A stretch of DNA of 47,814 bases, taken from positions 1 to 47,814 of the forward strand of contig CAIKLQ010000589.1 of NCBI GenBank assembly GCA_903828255.1. The letters are read 5' to 3'. How positions within the stretch are numbered: the stretch's first letter is position 1; each line of letters opens with the position of its first letter. The DNA comes from an uncultured Verrucomicrobiota bacterium. Lineage in GTDB: Bacteria > Verrucomicrobiota > Verrucomicrobiia > Limisphaerales > JADLHS01. Position numbers and translations under genes: made by a program. Below the pieces are notes generated by a model. It worked only from the letters and a program-made list of their open reading frames with translations. It was not told the DNA's origin and did not search any database. This document shows, piece after piece, positions 35,617-42,891 of this stretch.

Positions 35617-36334
35617 AATGGCGCTCCTTTTTTGGCGCACCTTGCTCGCGCTGCCGCGCACCTGGCGACAGCGGCAGAAGGTTTCCGACCAATTTTTTGA
35701 AATTGGCAACGCCAGCTTGCTCATGGTGTGCGTGCTGTCGTTCTTTCTGGGCGGGGTCCTGACCCTGCAAGCCGGCCCCGAGATGGTGGAGCGCGGCCTG
35801 GCCAACGCCGTGGCCGGGCTCGTGGGCGTTTCGCTCGCCAAGGAACTGGCCCCGATCATGATGGCCATTCTCATCGCTGGCCGCTGCGGCTCCGCCATGG
35901 CGGCGGAAATCGGCTCCATGCGCGTCTATCAGGAGATTGACGCCCTACAAACGATGAACATCAACCCGGTCAACTACCTCGTGCTGCCCCGCTTGGTGGC
36001 CATCATCGTCGCGCTGCCAATGCTCGTCATGTTCTCCATCCTCGTCAGCTGGCTCGGCGGGGCCGTGATGGCTGCCCTCACCCCGAAAATTGACATCCCC
36101 TTCCAAATGTTCTTTGGCACCATGCGGGACTTCGTTGGCCTCAAGGAAGTCGTCCACGGCGTCTTCAAGAGCTTTTTCTTCGCGTGGATTGTCGGGATTG
36201 TTTCCTGCCACCAGGGAATGATCACCCGCGGCGGGCCGCGCGGCATCGGCCGTTCCGTTACGAAGGCCGTGGTTAATTCCATCGTCCTGATCGTCCTCTT
36301 CGACTTCGTGCTCACCCGCATCCTGCTCCACTGA
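35597..36334 (+). CDS. mlaE: MlaE-type ABC lipid transporter permease
   Basis: This 245-aa inner-membrane permease belongs to the MlaE/DUF140 family. VGVSLAKELAPIMMAILIAGRCGSAMAAEIGSMR, the family hallmark, is present around residues 75-108 (core: ELAPIMMAILIAGR), followed by EIDALQTMNINPVNYLVLPR. In E. coli MlaE is the membrane core of MlaFEDB, which moves phospholipids between the membranes. The ATG at 35597 gives a 20-bp overlap with the repeat-protein gene; an ATG at 35618 is an alternative. The stop shares one base with the mlaF ATG (TGATG). Confidence 0.95.
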   Translation: MFQNIGEMALLFWRTLLALPRTWRQRQKVSDQFFEIGNASLLMVCVLSFFLGGVLTLQAGPEMVERGLANAVAGLVGVSLAKELAPIMMAILIAGRCGSAMAAEIGSMRVYQEIDALQTMNINPVNYLVLPRLVAIIVALPMLVMFSILVSWLGGAVMAALTPKIDIPFQMFFGTMRDFVGLKEVVHGVFKSFFFAWIVGIVSCHQGMITRGGPRGIGRSVTKAVVNSIVLIVLFDFVLTRILLH

Positions 36335-37101
36335 TGACCACCCCGGCGAACCAATCCCAAGGCGTCAGCGTGCAAGTGCGCGCCCTCCGCCGCAGCTACA
36401 GTGGCCAGGCCGTGCTCAACGGCCTGGACTTCCAGGTGGCCGCCGGCGAAATCTTCGTCATCATGGGACCCAGCGGCAGCGGCAAGAGCGTGTTGCTCAA
36501 ACACATCATCGGGCTGGAACCGCCCGACGGAGGCGAGATCCTGGTCAATGGCGAATCCATCCAATCGCCCGGCGTCATGGCCAAATACCGCATGGCCCTC
36601 GTCTTCCAATCCGGGGCCCTGCTCAGCTCGCTCACTGTCGGCGAAAACGTGGGCCTCTATCTGAGCGAACACCGCCTCAAGCCGCCGCTGGAAATCGCCC
36701 GCATCGTCAGCGAGAAGCTTGCAGCCGTCGGCCTCAAAGGCACGGAGGAAAAGCTACCCAACGAGCTTTCCGGCGGGATGAAGAAACGCGTCGCCATTGC
36801 CCGCGCGCTGGTCATCGAGCCGCAATTGATCCTCTACGACGAGCCGACCAGCGAGCTGGACCCGCTTTCCGCCGTCGTCATCGGCGAGGAAATTCTGACC
36901 CTCAACCGGCGCATCGGCGTCACCTCGCTCGTGGTGACCCACGACCGGGACCTGGCGTTTGGCGTGGCCCAACGGATCGCCGTCATTGACGAGGGCCAGA
37001 TCATCGCCATCGGCACGCCCGCGGAAGTAAAACGCAACCCCCATCCCGTCATCCAAAAATTCCTGCAAGCCGATTTTCACCCGGAAAACAATCACCCATG
37101 A
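36334..37101 (+). CDS. mlaF: MlaF-type ABC transporter ATPase
   Basis: This 255-aa cytoplasmic ATPase has Walker A GPSGSGKS (45-52), Q-loop VFQSGALLSSLTVGENV (typical of MlaF), signature LSGGMKKRVAIARAL and Walker B LILYDEPTSELDP. It powers the MlaE permease and is specific to MCE systems. It starts on the last base of the mlaE stop and overlaps mlaD by 4 bp (ATGA), so the three subunits are translationally coupled. No MlaB (STAS) or MlaC gene is adjacent. Confidence 0.96.
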   Translation: MTTPANQSQGVSVQVRALRRSYSGQAVLNGLDFQVAAGEIFVIMGPSGSGKSVLLKHIIGLEPPDGGEILVNGESIQSPGVMAKYRMALVFQSGALLSSLTVGENVGLYLSEHRLKPPLEIARIVSEKLAAVGLKGTEEKLPNELSGGMKKRVAIARALVIEPQLILYDEPTSELDPLSAVVIGEEILTLNRRIGVTSLVVTHDRDLAFGVAQRIAVIDEGQIIAIGTPAEVKRNPHPVIQKFLQADFHPENNHP

Positions 37102-38108
37102 AAAACACCCTTGAAACCCGTCTGGGCCTGTTCGTCGCCTTGGTCATGCTGGCCACTTTTTTCGTCCTGGTCATCTTGGGCGGCTTGGAAAGCTTTCAAC
37201 CGGGCTTGCACGTCCACGCCCTCTTCGACGGCGCGCAGGAGTTGAAAGTCGGGGACCGCGTCCGGATGGCCGGGGTCGAAATCGGCAAGGTCGAGAAAAT
37301 CTCCGCCGACTACACCAACAACAAAGTCCGCGTCACTATGAAAATCCGCAAGGAGATTGACCACGTTCCGGTGGTGGTCAAGACCGACAGCACGGCCACC
37401 ATCAAGTTCGCCGGGCTGATGGGCCAGAGCTTTGTCGCGCTGGACTTCGGGACCAAGGGCGAACCGCTGAAGGACGCCGGGTTCGTTGCGACCGCCGAAC
37501 AGCCGGACATCAGCGCCGTCGTGAAGAAGCTCGACATCGCTGTCAGCGGCTTCACCAACGTCACCAAGGTCTTCGCCGGGGACAGCATGAACAATCTGTT
37601 CTCGACCTTGTATGATTTCATCAAGCGGAACTCTGATCCGCTCACGGCCACCATCTCCAACCTGAACTCCGCTTCCGCCCAGATCGCCGCCGGCCAGGGC
37701 ACCATCGGCAAACTCATCAACGACGGCACCCTCTACACCAACGCCCTCATCACCGTCTCCAACCTCCAGGCCGGCATTTCCAACTTCCAATCCACCAGCG
37801 ATGAAATCCGCGCCACCGTCGTCGAGGGCCGCAAAGTCATTGAAGGCATCAACGCCGGCCAAGGCACGCTGGGCAAACTGGCGAAGGATGAAAAACTTTA
37901 CACCGACACCACCGCCGCGATGACCAACCTCAAGGAGATTTTGGAAAAGATGAACAATGGCCAGGGCACCGTCGGCAAACTCATCAACGATCAGGAGTTC
38001 TACAAGAACGCCAAACTCACGCTGCAAAAAATTGACAAGGCGACCGAGGAGTTGGAGGACTCCGGCCCGCTGAGCGTCCTGAACGCCGTGGTCGGAAAAC
38101 TCTTCTGA
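37098..38108 (+). CDS. mlaD: MlaD-type MCE domain protein with long C-terminal region
   Basis: This 336-aa protein has an N-terminal membrane anchor (residues 10-30), one MCE domain (about 35-130, with LKVGDRVRMAGVEIGKV) and a 200-residue, mostly helical C-terminal region. That region contains three copies of GQGT[ILV]GKL followed by an acidic turn and [LF]Y, at about residues 199-213, 254-268 and 288-302. The E. coli MlaD has only about 180 aa and lacks this part. MCE domains form hexamers that hold lipid, and long helical extensions in other MCE proteins build a tunnel across the periplasm. That reading is plausible here. Confidence 0.93.
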   Translation: MKNTLETRLGLFVALVMLATFFVLVILGGLESFQPGLHVHALFDGAQELKVGDRVRMAGVEIGKVEKISADYTNNKVRVTMKIRKEIDHVPVVVKTDSTATIKFAGLMGQSFVALDFGTKGEPLKDAGFVATAEQPDISAVVKKLDIAVSGFTNVTKVFAGDSMNNLFSTLYDFIKRNSDPLTATISNLNSASAQIAAGQGTIGKLINDGTLYTNALITVSNLQAGISNFQSTSDEIRATVVEGRKVIEGINAGQGTLGKLAKDEKLYTDTTAAMTNLKEILEKMNNGQGTVGKLINDQEFYKNAKLTLQKIDKATEELEDSGPLSVLNAVVGKLF

Positions 38109-38160
38109 GCCTCCGGCTTCGTCCGCAGCGGCCCCCGGCGGCCCATTCGTCGCATCCCGG

Positions 38161-39477
38161 CTAGGAGAGCCGGAGAAATATCCCCTTCAAGTAATCCGCC
38201 TCCTTGAAGGCCGCCGGATGATCCGGCGCGTGGCGCGTCGTCCGCAATTCCGTGAACTTCCCGCCCAGCGCCGCGCTTTGCCGCACCGCCGCGAAAAATT
38301 CTTCCGTCGCCACATGGGCCGAACACGAGCAAGCCACCAGAATGCCGCCGGGGGCAAGATGCTTGATGCCTGATTCCGCCAGCCGGCCATAGGCGCGGAT
38401 CGCACCAGCGCGTTCGACCTCACGCTTCGCCAGCGACGGCGGATCGAGCACGATCAGATCAAACTGGCGTTGCGGATTCCCCGCCAGCCACTCAAACGCA
38501 TCGGCCTGAACACTCTCATGACGACAGCTCGCAATCCCGGGCTCGATCTCGTTTAGTTTGAAATTCCGCTCCGCCGCCGCCAAAGCGTGTTTGCTGAGGT
38601 CAATGTCGGTCACCGATTTCGCCCCACCGCGGGCCGCGTAAAGCGAGAATCCGCCGGAAAAACTGAACGCGTTTAGCACCGTTCGCCCGCGCGCGAGCGA
38701 TTCCACGATCCGCCGGTTCTCGCGCTGATCCAGAAAGAAACCGGTCTTCTGTCCGCGCACCACCTCCGCCTCAAACCGCAACCCACTTTCGAGAAACACA
38801 ACCGGAGCGCCGCGCTCCAGCTCTTCACGTTTCTGAACCACGACCTCCCCATCGCACCAACTATGCGCGCCGCCCGACGCCGCTCCTTGAATATTCCGGC
38901 TCATCCTCAGCACGACTGTTTCCGGCCGCAACAGCTCCCGAATGAGCGAGCGAATCGCCTCCAACCTCGGCAGCCACGCCGCCGTGTAAACCTTCAGCAC
39001 CAGCGTCGAGTCATAACGATCCAGCACCAGCCCTGGCCAGCCATCGCTCTCACCATTGATGAGGCGAAACCCCGTCGTCCGCTCGTCGAACAAACCGTCC
39101 CGCCGCCGCACCGCCGCGTCCAAGCGCGCCCGCCACCAAGCGTCGTCGAGCGTCTGCGGCTTGCCCGCGTGCAACACCCGCACCCGGATCGGCGATTCGG
39201 GATCAAACAACCCCACCGCGAGGAACGCATCCTTGCGATCGTAAATCACCGCCAGCTCCCCTGCTGCGCCCGCGCGATTCTGCTCCCGCACGCTGTCGGC
39301 AAAAACCCACGGATGCCCACCCCGCACGATGGATTCCGCCGCCGCCGTGATGCGCAAACGCAGCCGCGCCGAACGTGCGGAGCCGGACGACGATTCGCCC
39401 GCGCCACTACCCGGTTCCTGGTGAGGTTTCACACAAGGCAGGACCGGGTTATTGGAGGTTCTCCGCTGGTTCTTCAC
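38161..39477 (-). CDS. rlmI: RlmI-like 23S rRNA (cytosine-5) methyltransferase
   Basis: This 438-aa protein has an N-terminal PUA-like region ([12 protein letters not shown]), the RlmI middle segment [21 protein letters not shown], and a class I methyltransferase domain. The domain shows [43 protein letters not shown] and ACSCSAHV. It should methylate 23S rRNA (C1962 in E. coli). The start is GTG at 39477, which overlaps the permease stop as GTGA; a longer frame upstream runs antisense-free into the permease and is not conserved. It is odd to find it coupled to an ABC-2 exporter. About 35 low-complexity residues precede the PUA region. Confidence 0.9.
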   Translation of the reverse strand: MKNQRRTSNNPVLPCVKPHQEPGSGAGESSSGSARSARLRLRITAAAESIVRGGHPWVFADSVREQNRAGAAGELAVIYDRKDAFLAVGLFDPESPIRVRVLHAGKPQTLDDAWWRARLDAAVRRRDGLFDERTTGFRLINGESDGWPGLVLDRYDSTLVLKVYTAAWLPRLEAIRSLIRELLRPETVVLRMSRNIQGAASGGAHSWCDGEVVVQKREELERGAPVVFLESGLRFEAEVVRGQKTGFFLDQRENRRIVESLARGRTVLNAFSFSGGFSLYAARGGAKSVTDIDLSKHALAAAERNFKLNEIEPGIASCRHESVQADAFEWLAGNPQRQFDLIVLDPPSLAKREVERAGAIRAYGRLAESGIKHLAPGGILVACSCSAHVATEEFFAAVRQSAALGGKFTELRTTRHAPDHPAAFKEADYLKGIFLRLS

Positions 39478-40595
39478 GCAATCCTTTGTTTGAACCGTAG
39501 CCCGCACAGGGCGAACAGCACCGAGCCCATCGCCGCCAGGACCGCGAAGTGTCGCCAGTAATCCGCGAAGCTCGCGCCCCGCAGCATGATCGCCCGCATC
39601 AACTCGATAAAATACGTCGCCGGAATCAGTGCGCTGATCCATTGGAAAAACGTGGGCATCGTCTCGATCGGGAAAATGAATCCGGAGAAAAACACCGTCG
39701 GCAGCAGCAAAGCAATCGTCATCTGGAAAGCCTGCATGTGATTCTGGGCGCGCGTGGAAATCAGCAACCCGAGACTCAGCAACGTGAACACGTAGAGAAA
39801 CGTGGCAAGGGACAGCGCGCCGAGATCGCCCCGGATCGGAATCTCAAACAGCCACCGCGCCGTCAGGAAAATGCACAGGGCCATCGTCATTGAAATCAAC
39901 AGATACGGCGTGAGTTTGCCCAGCATCAGCGCCGGACGCGAAAGCGGCGACACCAGTAAGTTTTCCAGCGTGCCTCGTTCGCGCTCGCGCACCACCGACA
40001 GCGCCGTGGCGAACACGGTGGCGATTTGTAGCGCAATCCCCATCACGCCCGGCACAAAGAAATTCGCGCTCTTCATGGTTGGGTTGTAGAGGATTTGCGG
40101 ACGCACCTCGATGGGCATCTCGCGCACCCCCGCCGCCTGCATCGTCGTCAGCAACGACTCGCGCAAGGCCAGCCCCATGGAAGTTTGCAGCGCCTGCAAC
40201 GCGATGGTGGAACTCGATCCATCAATCAACACCTGCACCTTAGCGCCGCGGCCCCCGTTGAGTTTGCGCGTGAAGTCCGGCGGGATTTGCAGTCCGACGT
40301 AAGCCTTGCCTTCGCGAATCGCCGCCGTCATCTCCGTCACGCTCTGCACCTCGCGCACGACGCGGAATGTCTGCGTGTTCACGAATTTCTCCACGAGTTG
40401 CCGGCTCGCCACCGAGCGATCCTCATTGAGCACCACCATCGCCATGTGCTTCACGTCGTTGTCCAGCGCGTAACCAAACGCGATGATCTGGAGCAACGGC
40501 GGGAAGAACATGAAGAACAACGTCGTCGGGTCGCGGAAGATGACCGTGAACTCCTTCAGCAAAATCGCTTTGAAACCGCGCAGGGGGATTTTCAT
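39474..40595 (-). CDS. ABC-2 type exporter permease (YhhJ-like)
   Basis: This 373-aa inner-membrane protein has one N-terminal span ([37 protein letters not shown] region, about 10-40). A large periplasmic loop of about 140 residues follows, then five C-terminal spans with [27 protein letters not shown], the ABC-2 hallmark. This matches YhhJ/YbhR-type exporters, which normally pair with one or two ATPases and an HlyD-type adaptor to expel drugs or other compounds. Its ATG overlaps the stop of an ATPase tail (40592-40735) by ATGA, a sign of the original gene order. The matching intact ATPase is now 1.2 kb upstream. Confidence 0.92.
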   Translation of the reverse strand: MKIPLRGFKAILLKEFTVIFRDPTTLFFMFFPPLLQIIAFGYALDNDVKHMAMVVLNEDRSVASRQLVEKFVNTQTFRVVREVQSVTEMTAAIREGKAYVGLQIPPDFTRKLNGGRGAKVQVLIDGSSSTIALQALQTSMGLALRESLLTTMQAAGVREMPIEVRPQILYNPTMKSANFFVPGVMGIALQIATVFATALSVVRERERGTLENLLVSPLSRPALMLGKLTPYLLISMTMALCIFLTARWLFEIPIRGDLGALSLATFLYVFTLLSLGLLISTRAQNHMQAFQMTIALLLPTVFFSGFIFPIETMPTFFQWISALIPATYFIELMRAIMLRGASFADYWRHFAVLAAMGSVLFALCGLRFKQRIA

Positions 40596-40610
40596 TCGGT
40601 GGCCCTCCTC

Positions 40611-40653
40611 CTCTTAATCTTAATCTCCAGACTCCAAGGGTTAAGATTAAGAG
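40611..40653. repeat. 13-bp perfect inverted repeat (CTCTTAATCTTAA)
   Basis: CTCTTAATCTTAA at 40611-40623 is mirrored by TTAAGATTAAGAG at 40641-40653 around a 17-nt centre, and another AAAGATTAAG follows. It is AT-rich in GC-rich surroundings. It sits in the tail of the ATPase remnant, just before the permease start. Confidence 0.7.
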
Positions 40654-40683
40654 AAAGATTAAGAAACTGCGCCGCTAAAAAAG

Positions 40684-40710
40684 CATCCTCCAACGGCGGC
40701 GCGATAGGCC
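40684..40710. repeat. 27-bp direct repeat, distal copy
   Basis: The stretch matches 41840-41866 at 26 of 27 positions, both beginning CATCCTCCAACG and ending CGATAGGCC. Both encode (on the minus strand) the PIAP-LEDxF end of an ABC ATPase. The two copies bracket the two-gene module. Confidence 0.75.
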
Positions 40711-40731
40711 AAATGTCAGGATGCGGAATCT

Positions 40732-41412
40732 TCACCTGGACGGCTCGATGCCGGATAGTTTGGCTTTCAAACCCTTCGCCATTTCGCCGTAAGCCAGCCG
40801 GCGTTCGGCCAACGCCGGAGCGATGACATCCGCGCGCACATCAATGTCCTTGCCGAACAATTCCCGCCAGAGCACCTGGGTGTTGTGGGCCGGATTTCCT
40901 GCGCTCTCCTCGTCAAACGAAGGTCGGAAGATGTCCACGACGCGCCGCAAGGCCCGAATCAAATCGGCTTCGTTCGGATGCCCGGTTTTTTCGCGGACCA
41001 GCCGGAACGCACGCAGGTCCTTTTCTTCGAGGCGTTTGATTTTCGAGACCAGAATGTCAATGGGGTGCGGCAAAGTGAACATGACATGCCGTCGCTCGCA
41101 CCGAAACGCGCGCACAAACCAATCGGGGCTGGCGGTGAACGCTGCCACGGTGCAAGGTTCGACATAGATCGCGGCCTGACCTTTTAACAAGCCTGCCCGC
41201 TCGCAATGGCTCGTGATGTCTTCGTTGGCGATCACATCCACATCGCCGCTTAGAAACCCCGAGTCCACCCCCAGTTGCAGCGGTGCGGAACCGAAGACGA
41301 TAATTTCCCACCGGTGGTTGGCAGGCAGCGCTTCCACCAGTTGGTCGAGCACCCGACCTGCGGGCGCGGACCAGTCAAGCTGCGGTTGCCAAGGTTGCTC
41401 GAAGGAGGTCAT
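40732..41412 (-). CDS. Nucleotidyltransferase-fold protein (MNT/AbiEii-like)
   Basis: This 226-aa cytoplasmic protein shows a nucleotidyltransferase signature: IIVFGSAPLQLG, then SGDVDVI, giving the G-S ... D-x-D pattern of the Pol-beta superfamily. A later segment, HPIDILVSKIKRLEEKDLRAF, is the 'DxxxxKxxRxxxKD' region common in DUF6036/AbiEii-type proteins. Many such proteins are toxins or belong to two-gene defence-type modules, but that role is an inference here. The ATG at 41412 lies 38 bp inside the end of the small upstream gene. The stop overlaps the GTG of the ATPase tail. The pair interrupts an ABC exporter operon. Confidence 0.75.
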   Translation of the reverse strand: MTSFEQPWQPQLDWSAPAGRVLDQLVEALPANHRWEIIVFGSAPLQLGVDSGFLSGDVDVIANEDITSHCERAGLLKGQAAIYVEPCTVAAFTASPDWFVRAFRCERRHVMFTLPHPIDILVSKIKRLEEKDLRAFRLVREKTGHPNEADLIRALRRVVDIFRPSFDEESAGNPAHNTQVLWRELFGKDIDVRADVIAPALAERRLAYGEMAKGLKAKLSGIEPSR

Positions 41413-41626
41413 GGTAGGAAGCGCCTTTCCGCTCGGCGCAGAGACAGGCCAACGCCTGATCAATCAACCGATCAGTCACGCCGGAATCGTGGGCCAGACG
41501 ATGCGCCAGGCGCGCGTCCCGCTTGGAAACGCGGCCCGCTTGCCGGCGCATCAGGATGCGCGCGGCAATGCGAGCTTTAACCCACGCTGGATCGCGTTGC
41601 ATAGGAATCAAAAACCATTCGACCAT
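41375..41626 (-). CDS. Small basic protein paired with the nucleotidyltransferase
   Basis: This is an 83-aa frame from the ATG at 41626 (MVEWFLIPMQRDPAWVKARI...). It is rich in Arg/Ala and helical in look, with no recognised domain. Its size, position and 38-bp overlap with the nucleotidyltransferase gene fit the first gene (antitoxin-like or DNA-binding) of a two-gene module, by analogy only. A TTG start at 41659 would add 11 residues, but that codon coincides with a good -35 element. A promoter directly before the ATG at 41626 supports the shorter form. Confidence 0.55.
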   Translation of the reverse strand: MVEWFLIPMQRDPAWVKARIAARILMRRQAGRVSKRDARLAHRLAHDSGVTDRLIDQALACLCAERKGASYHDLLRATLATAA

Positions 41627-41630
41627 CGAA

Positions 41631-41659
41631 ACAATACGAGCCGAACCCCGGCGGGTCAA
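41631..41659 (-). promoter_or_regulatory. Predicted sigma-70 promoter, nearly leaderless
   Basis: TTGACC (41659-41654) and TATTGT (41636-41631) are separated by exactly 17 nt on the minus strand. The expected +1 falls at about 41624-41626, on the ATG of the 83-aa gene, so the transcript would be leaderless. It gives the inserted module its own transcription. Confidence 0.5.
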
Positions 41660-41706
41660 TTGCGCCGAAGCCGCGAAGCCGTGGAAACGGTCATTCAGCG
41701 CGGCAT

Positions 41707-41788
41707 GGCAGAACGGTGGTTGCCGGAGAGAATGACAGACTGATGAAAGCGGTGTTCCGCCATCATTCTGCCATCCATCAATCTGTCA
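41707..41788. repeat. Interleaved inverted repeats next to the ATPase stop
   Basis: Unit A GGCAGAACGGTGG (41707-41719) and unit B TGACAGACTGATG (41733-41745) are followed by A' CCATCATTCTGCC (41760-41772) and B' CATCAATCTGTCA (41776-41788). A and A' differ from perfect complementarity at two bases and B and B' at one. A 36-codon minus-strand frame (41695-41805) that overlaps the ATPase stop as ATGA is just this repeat translated. Confidence 0.65.
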
Positions 41789-41801
41789 AAACCTGCCTTC
41801 A

Positions 41802-42749
41802 TCATTTTGCACTCCCGCTATTCGTCAGCGTCACAAACACATCCTCCAACGACGGCGCGATAGGCCGGATATCCGCCTGCGAGATGCCGACCTTCGTCAA
41901 CTCGGCGCGGAGAAATTCCTCCGGCAGGTCCTTGTCCACGAGCAGGTGCATGGACTGACCGAACACCGTCGCCGCGCGCACGCCGGGCAGCCGCCGCACG
42001 GTTTGCAAGCCCACCGTCACATGATCGCACGTCACATCCAGCCGGCGCGCATCCGGCGGATTGACGATCGGCAGTTGCTTGAGATCGTCGGGCACGCCGC
42101 ACACCACAAGTTTCGACATGTAAATGTAGCCGACATGCGAACACCGCTCCGCCTCGTCCATGTAATGCGTCGTCACGAACAAGGTCATGCCCTGACCGGA
42201 AAACTCGAACAACAAATCCCACAACTCGCGCCGCGCCACCGGATCAATCCCCGCCGTCGGCTCATCGAGGAACAACACGCTCGGCTTGTGCATGAGGGAG
42301 CACGCCATTGCCAACCGTTGCCGCCAGCCGCCGGAGAGCAACGCCGCGCGCCGGTCCAGATACGGCGCGAGATGCGTCGAGCCAATGAGCTCCTCAATCC
42401 GGCCTTTCAGCGCGCCGCCCTTCAACCCATAAAGCCGTCCGTAAAACAGCAGATTCTCCATCGCGGTCAATTCATCGTAGAGCGAGAACCTCTGCGACAT
42501 GTAACCGATGATTCCCTTGATCTCCTCGGTTTGCCGCGCCACATCGAAGCCCGCGATGCGCCCGTGCCCGGCAGTCGGTTCCAGCAACCCGCACAACATG
42601 CGAATCACCGTGGACTTGCCCGACCCATTCGGCCCGAGGAAGCCAAAGATCGAGCCTTTGCCGACGGCAAACGAAAGCTGATCCACCGCTGTGAAATGCC
42701 CGAAGCGTTTGGTCAGCTTCTCACATTCGATTATGGTTTCCGCAGGCAT
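41802..42749 (-). CDS. ABC exporter ATPase (ABC-2 type partner)
   Basis: This 315-aa cytoplasmic ATPase has Walker A GPNGSGKST (39-47), Q-loop IGYMSQRFSLYDELT, signature LSGGWRQRLAMAC (138-150) and Walker B VLFLDEPTAGIDP (158-170), with the H-loop in FVTTHYMDEAERC. The C-terminal 90 residues are the usual regulatory extension ending PIAPSLEDVFVTL. It resembles the ATPases of YhhJ/RbbA-type exporters and should drive the permease at 39474-40595. The two genes would normally touch, but here a 1.1-kb module separates them. The ATG at 42749 begins the conserved domain; upstream residues are not conserved. It is divergent from the PQQ-like gene. Confidence 0.93.
   Translation of the reverse strand: MPAETIIECEKLTKRFGHFTAVDQLSFAVGKGSIFGFLGPNGSGKSTVIRMLCGLLEPTAGHGRIAGFDVARQTEEIKGIIGYMSQRFSLYDELTAMENLLFYGRLYGLKGGALKGRIEELIGSTHLAPYLDRRAALLSGGWRQRLAMACSLMHKPSVLFLDEPTAGIDPVARRELWDLLFEFSGQGMTLFVTTHYMDEAERCSHVGYIYMSKLVVCGVPDDLKQLPIVNPPDARRLDVTCDHVTVGLQTVRRLPGVRAATVFGQSMHLLVDKDLPEEFLRAELTKVGISQADIRPIAPSLEDVFVTLTNSGSAK
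41840..41866. repeat. 27-bp direct repeat, proximal copy
   Basis: This is the counterpart of 40684-40710 (26 of 27 identical), inside the 3' end of the intact ATPase gene. Eight successive codons differ by one base between copies, closer than expected for old paralogues. Confidence 0.75.
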
Positions 42750-42891
42750 GGCGGAGGAGACTAAACCTCTTTTGCCCGCCGACAGCAAGCCGGGGGGAAG
42801 CCGGGCGCTCCCAATCGGCACCAGTCCCGGCTTGCGTTGCGCGCCGGCCGGGCGTAAGCCTCTGTCGGGCAGAAAACCAATTGTTCATCCT

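Larger units (their letters stand above)
40592..40735 (-). pseudogene. 47-codon tail of an ABC ATPase gene
   Basis: A frame from a GTG at 40735 (which overlaps the nucleotidyltransferase stop as GTGA) reads VKIPHPDIWPIAPPLEDAF and then LAA, closely matching the C-terminus of the intact ATPase (ADIRPIAPSLEDVFVTL). It continues into a repeat-encoded stretch (FLNLSLNLN...) and ends TGA overlapping the permease ATG. It is the end of an ATPase gene whose remaining 290 or so codons are gone. It may or may not be translated as a 47-residue peptide. Confidence 0.65.

Noticed and set aside
41695-41805. 36-codon frame overlapping the ATPase stop (ATGA)
   Set aside because: Its sequence is the translated inverted repeat, so I treat it as repeat DNA and not as a gene, though the overlap is tempting.
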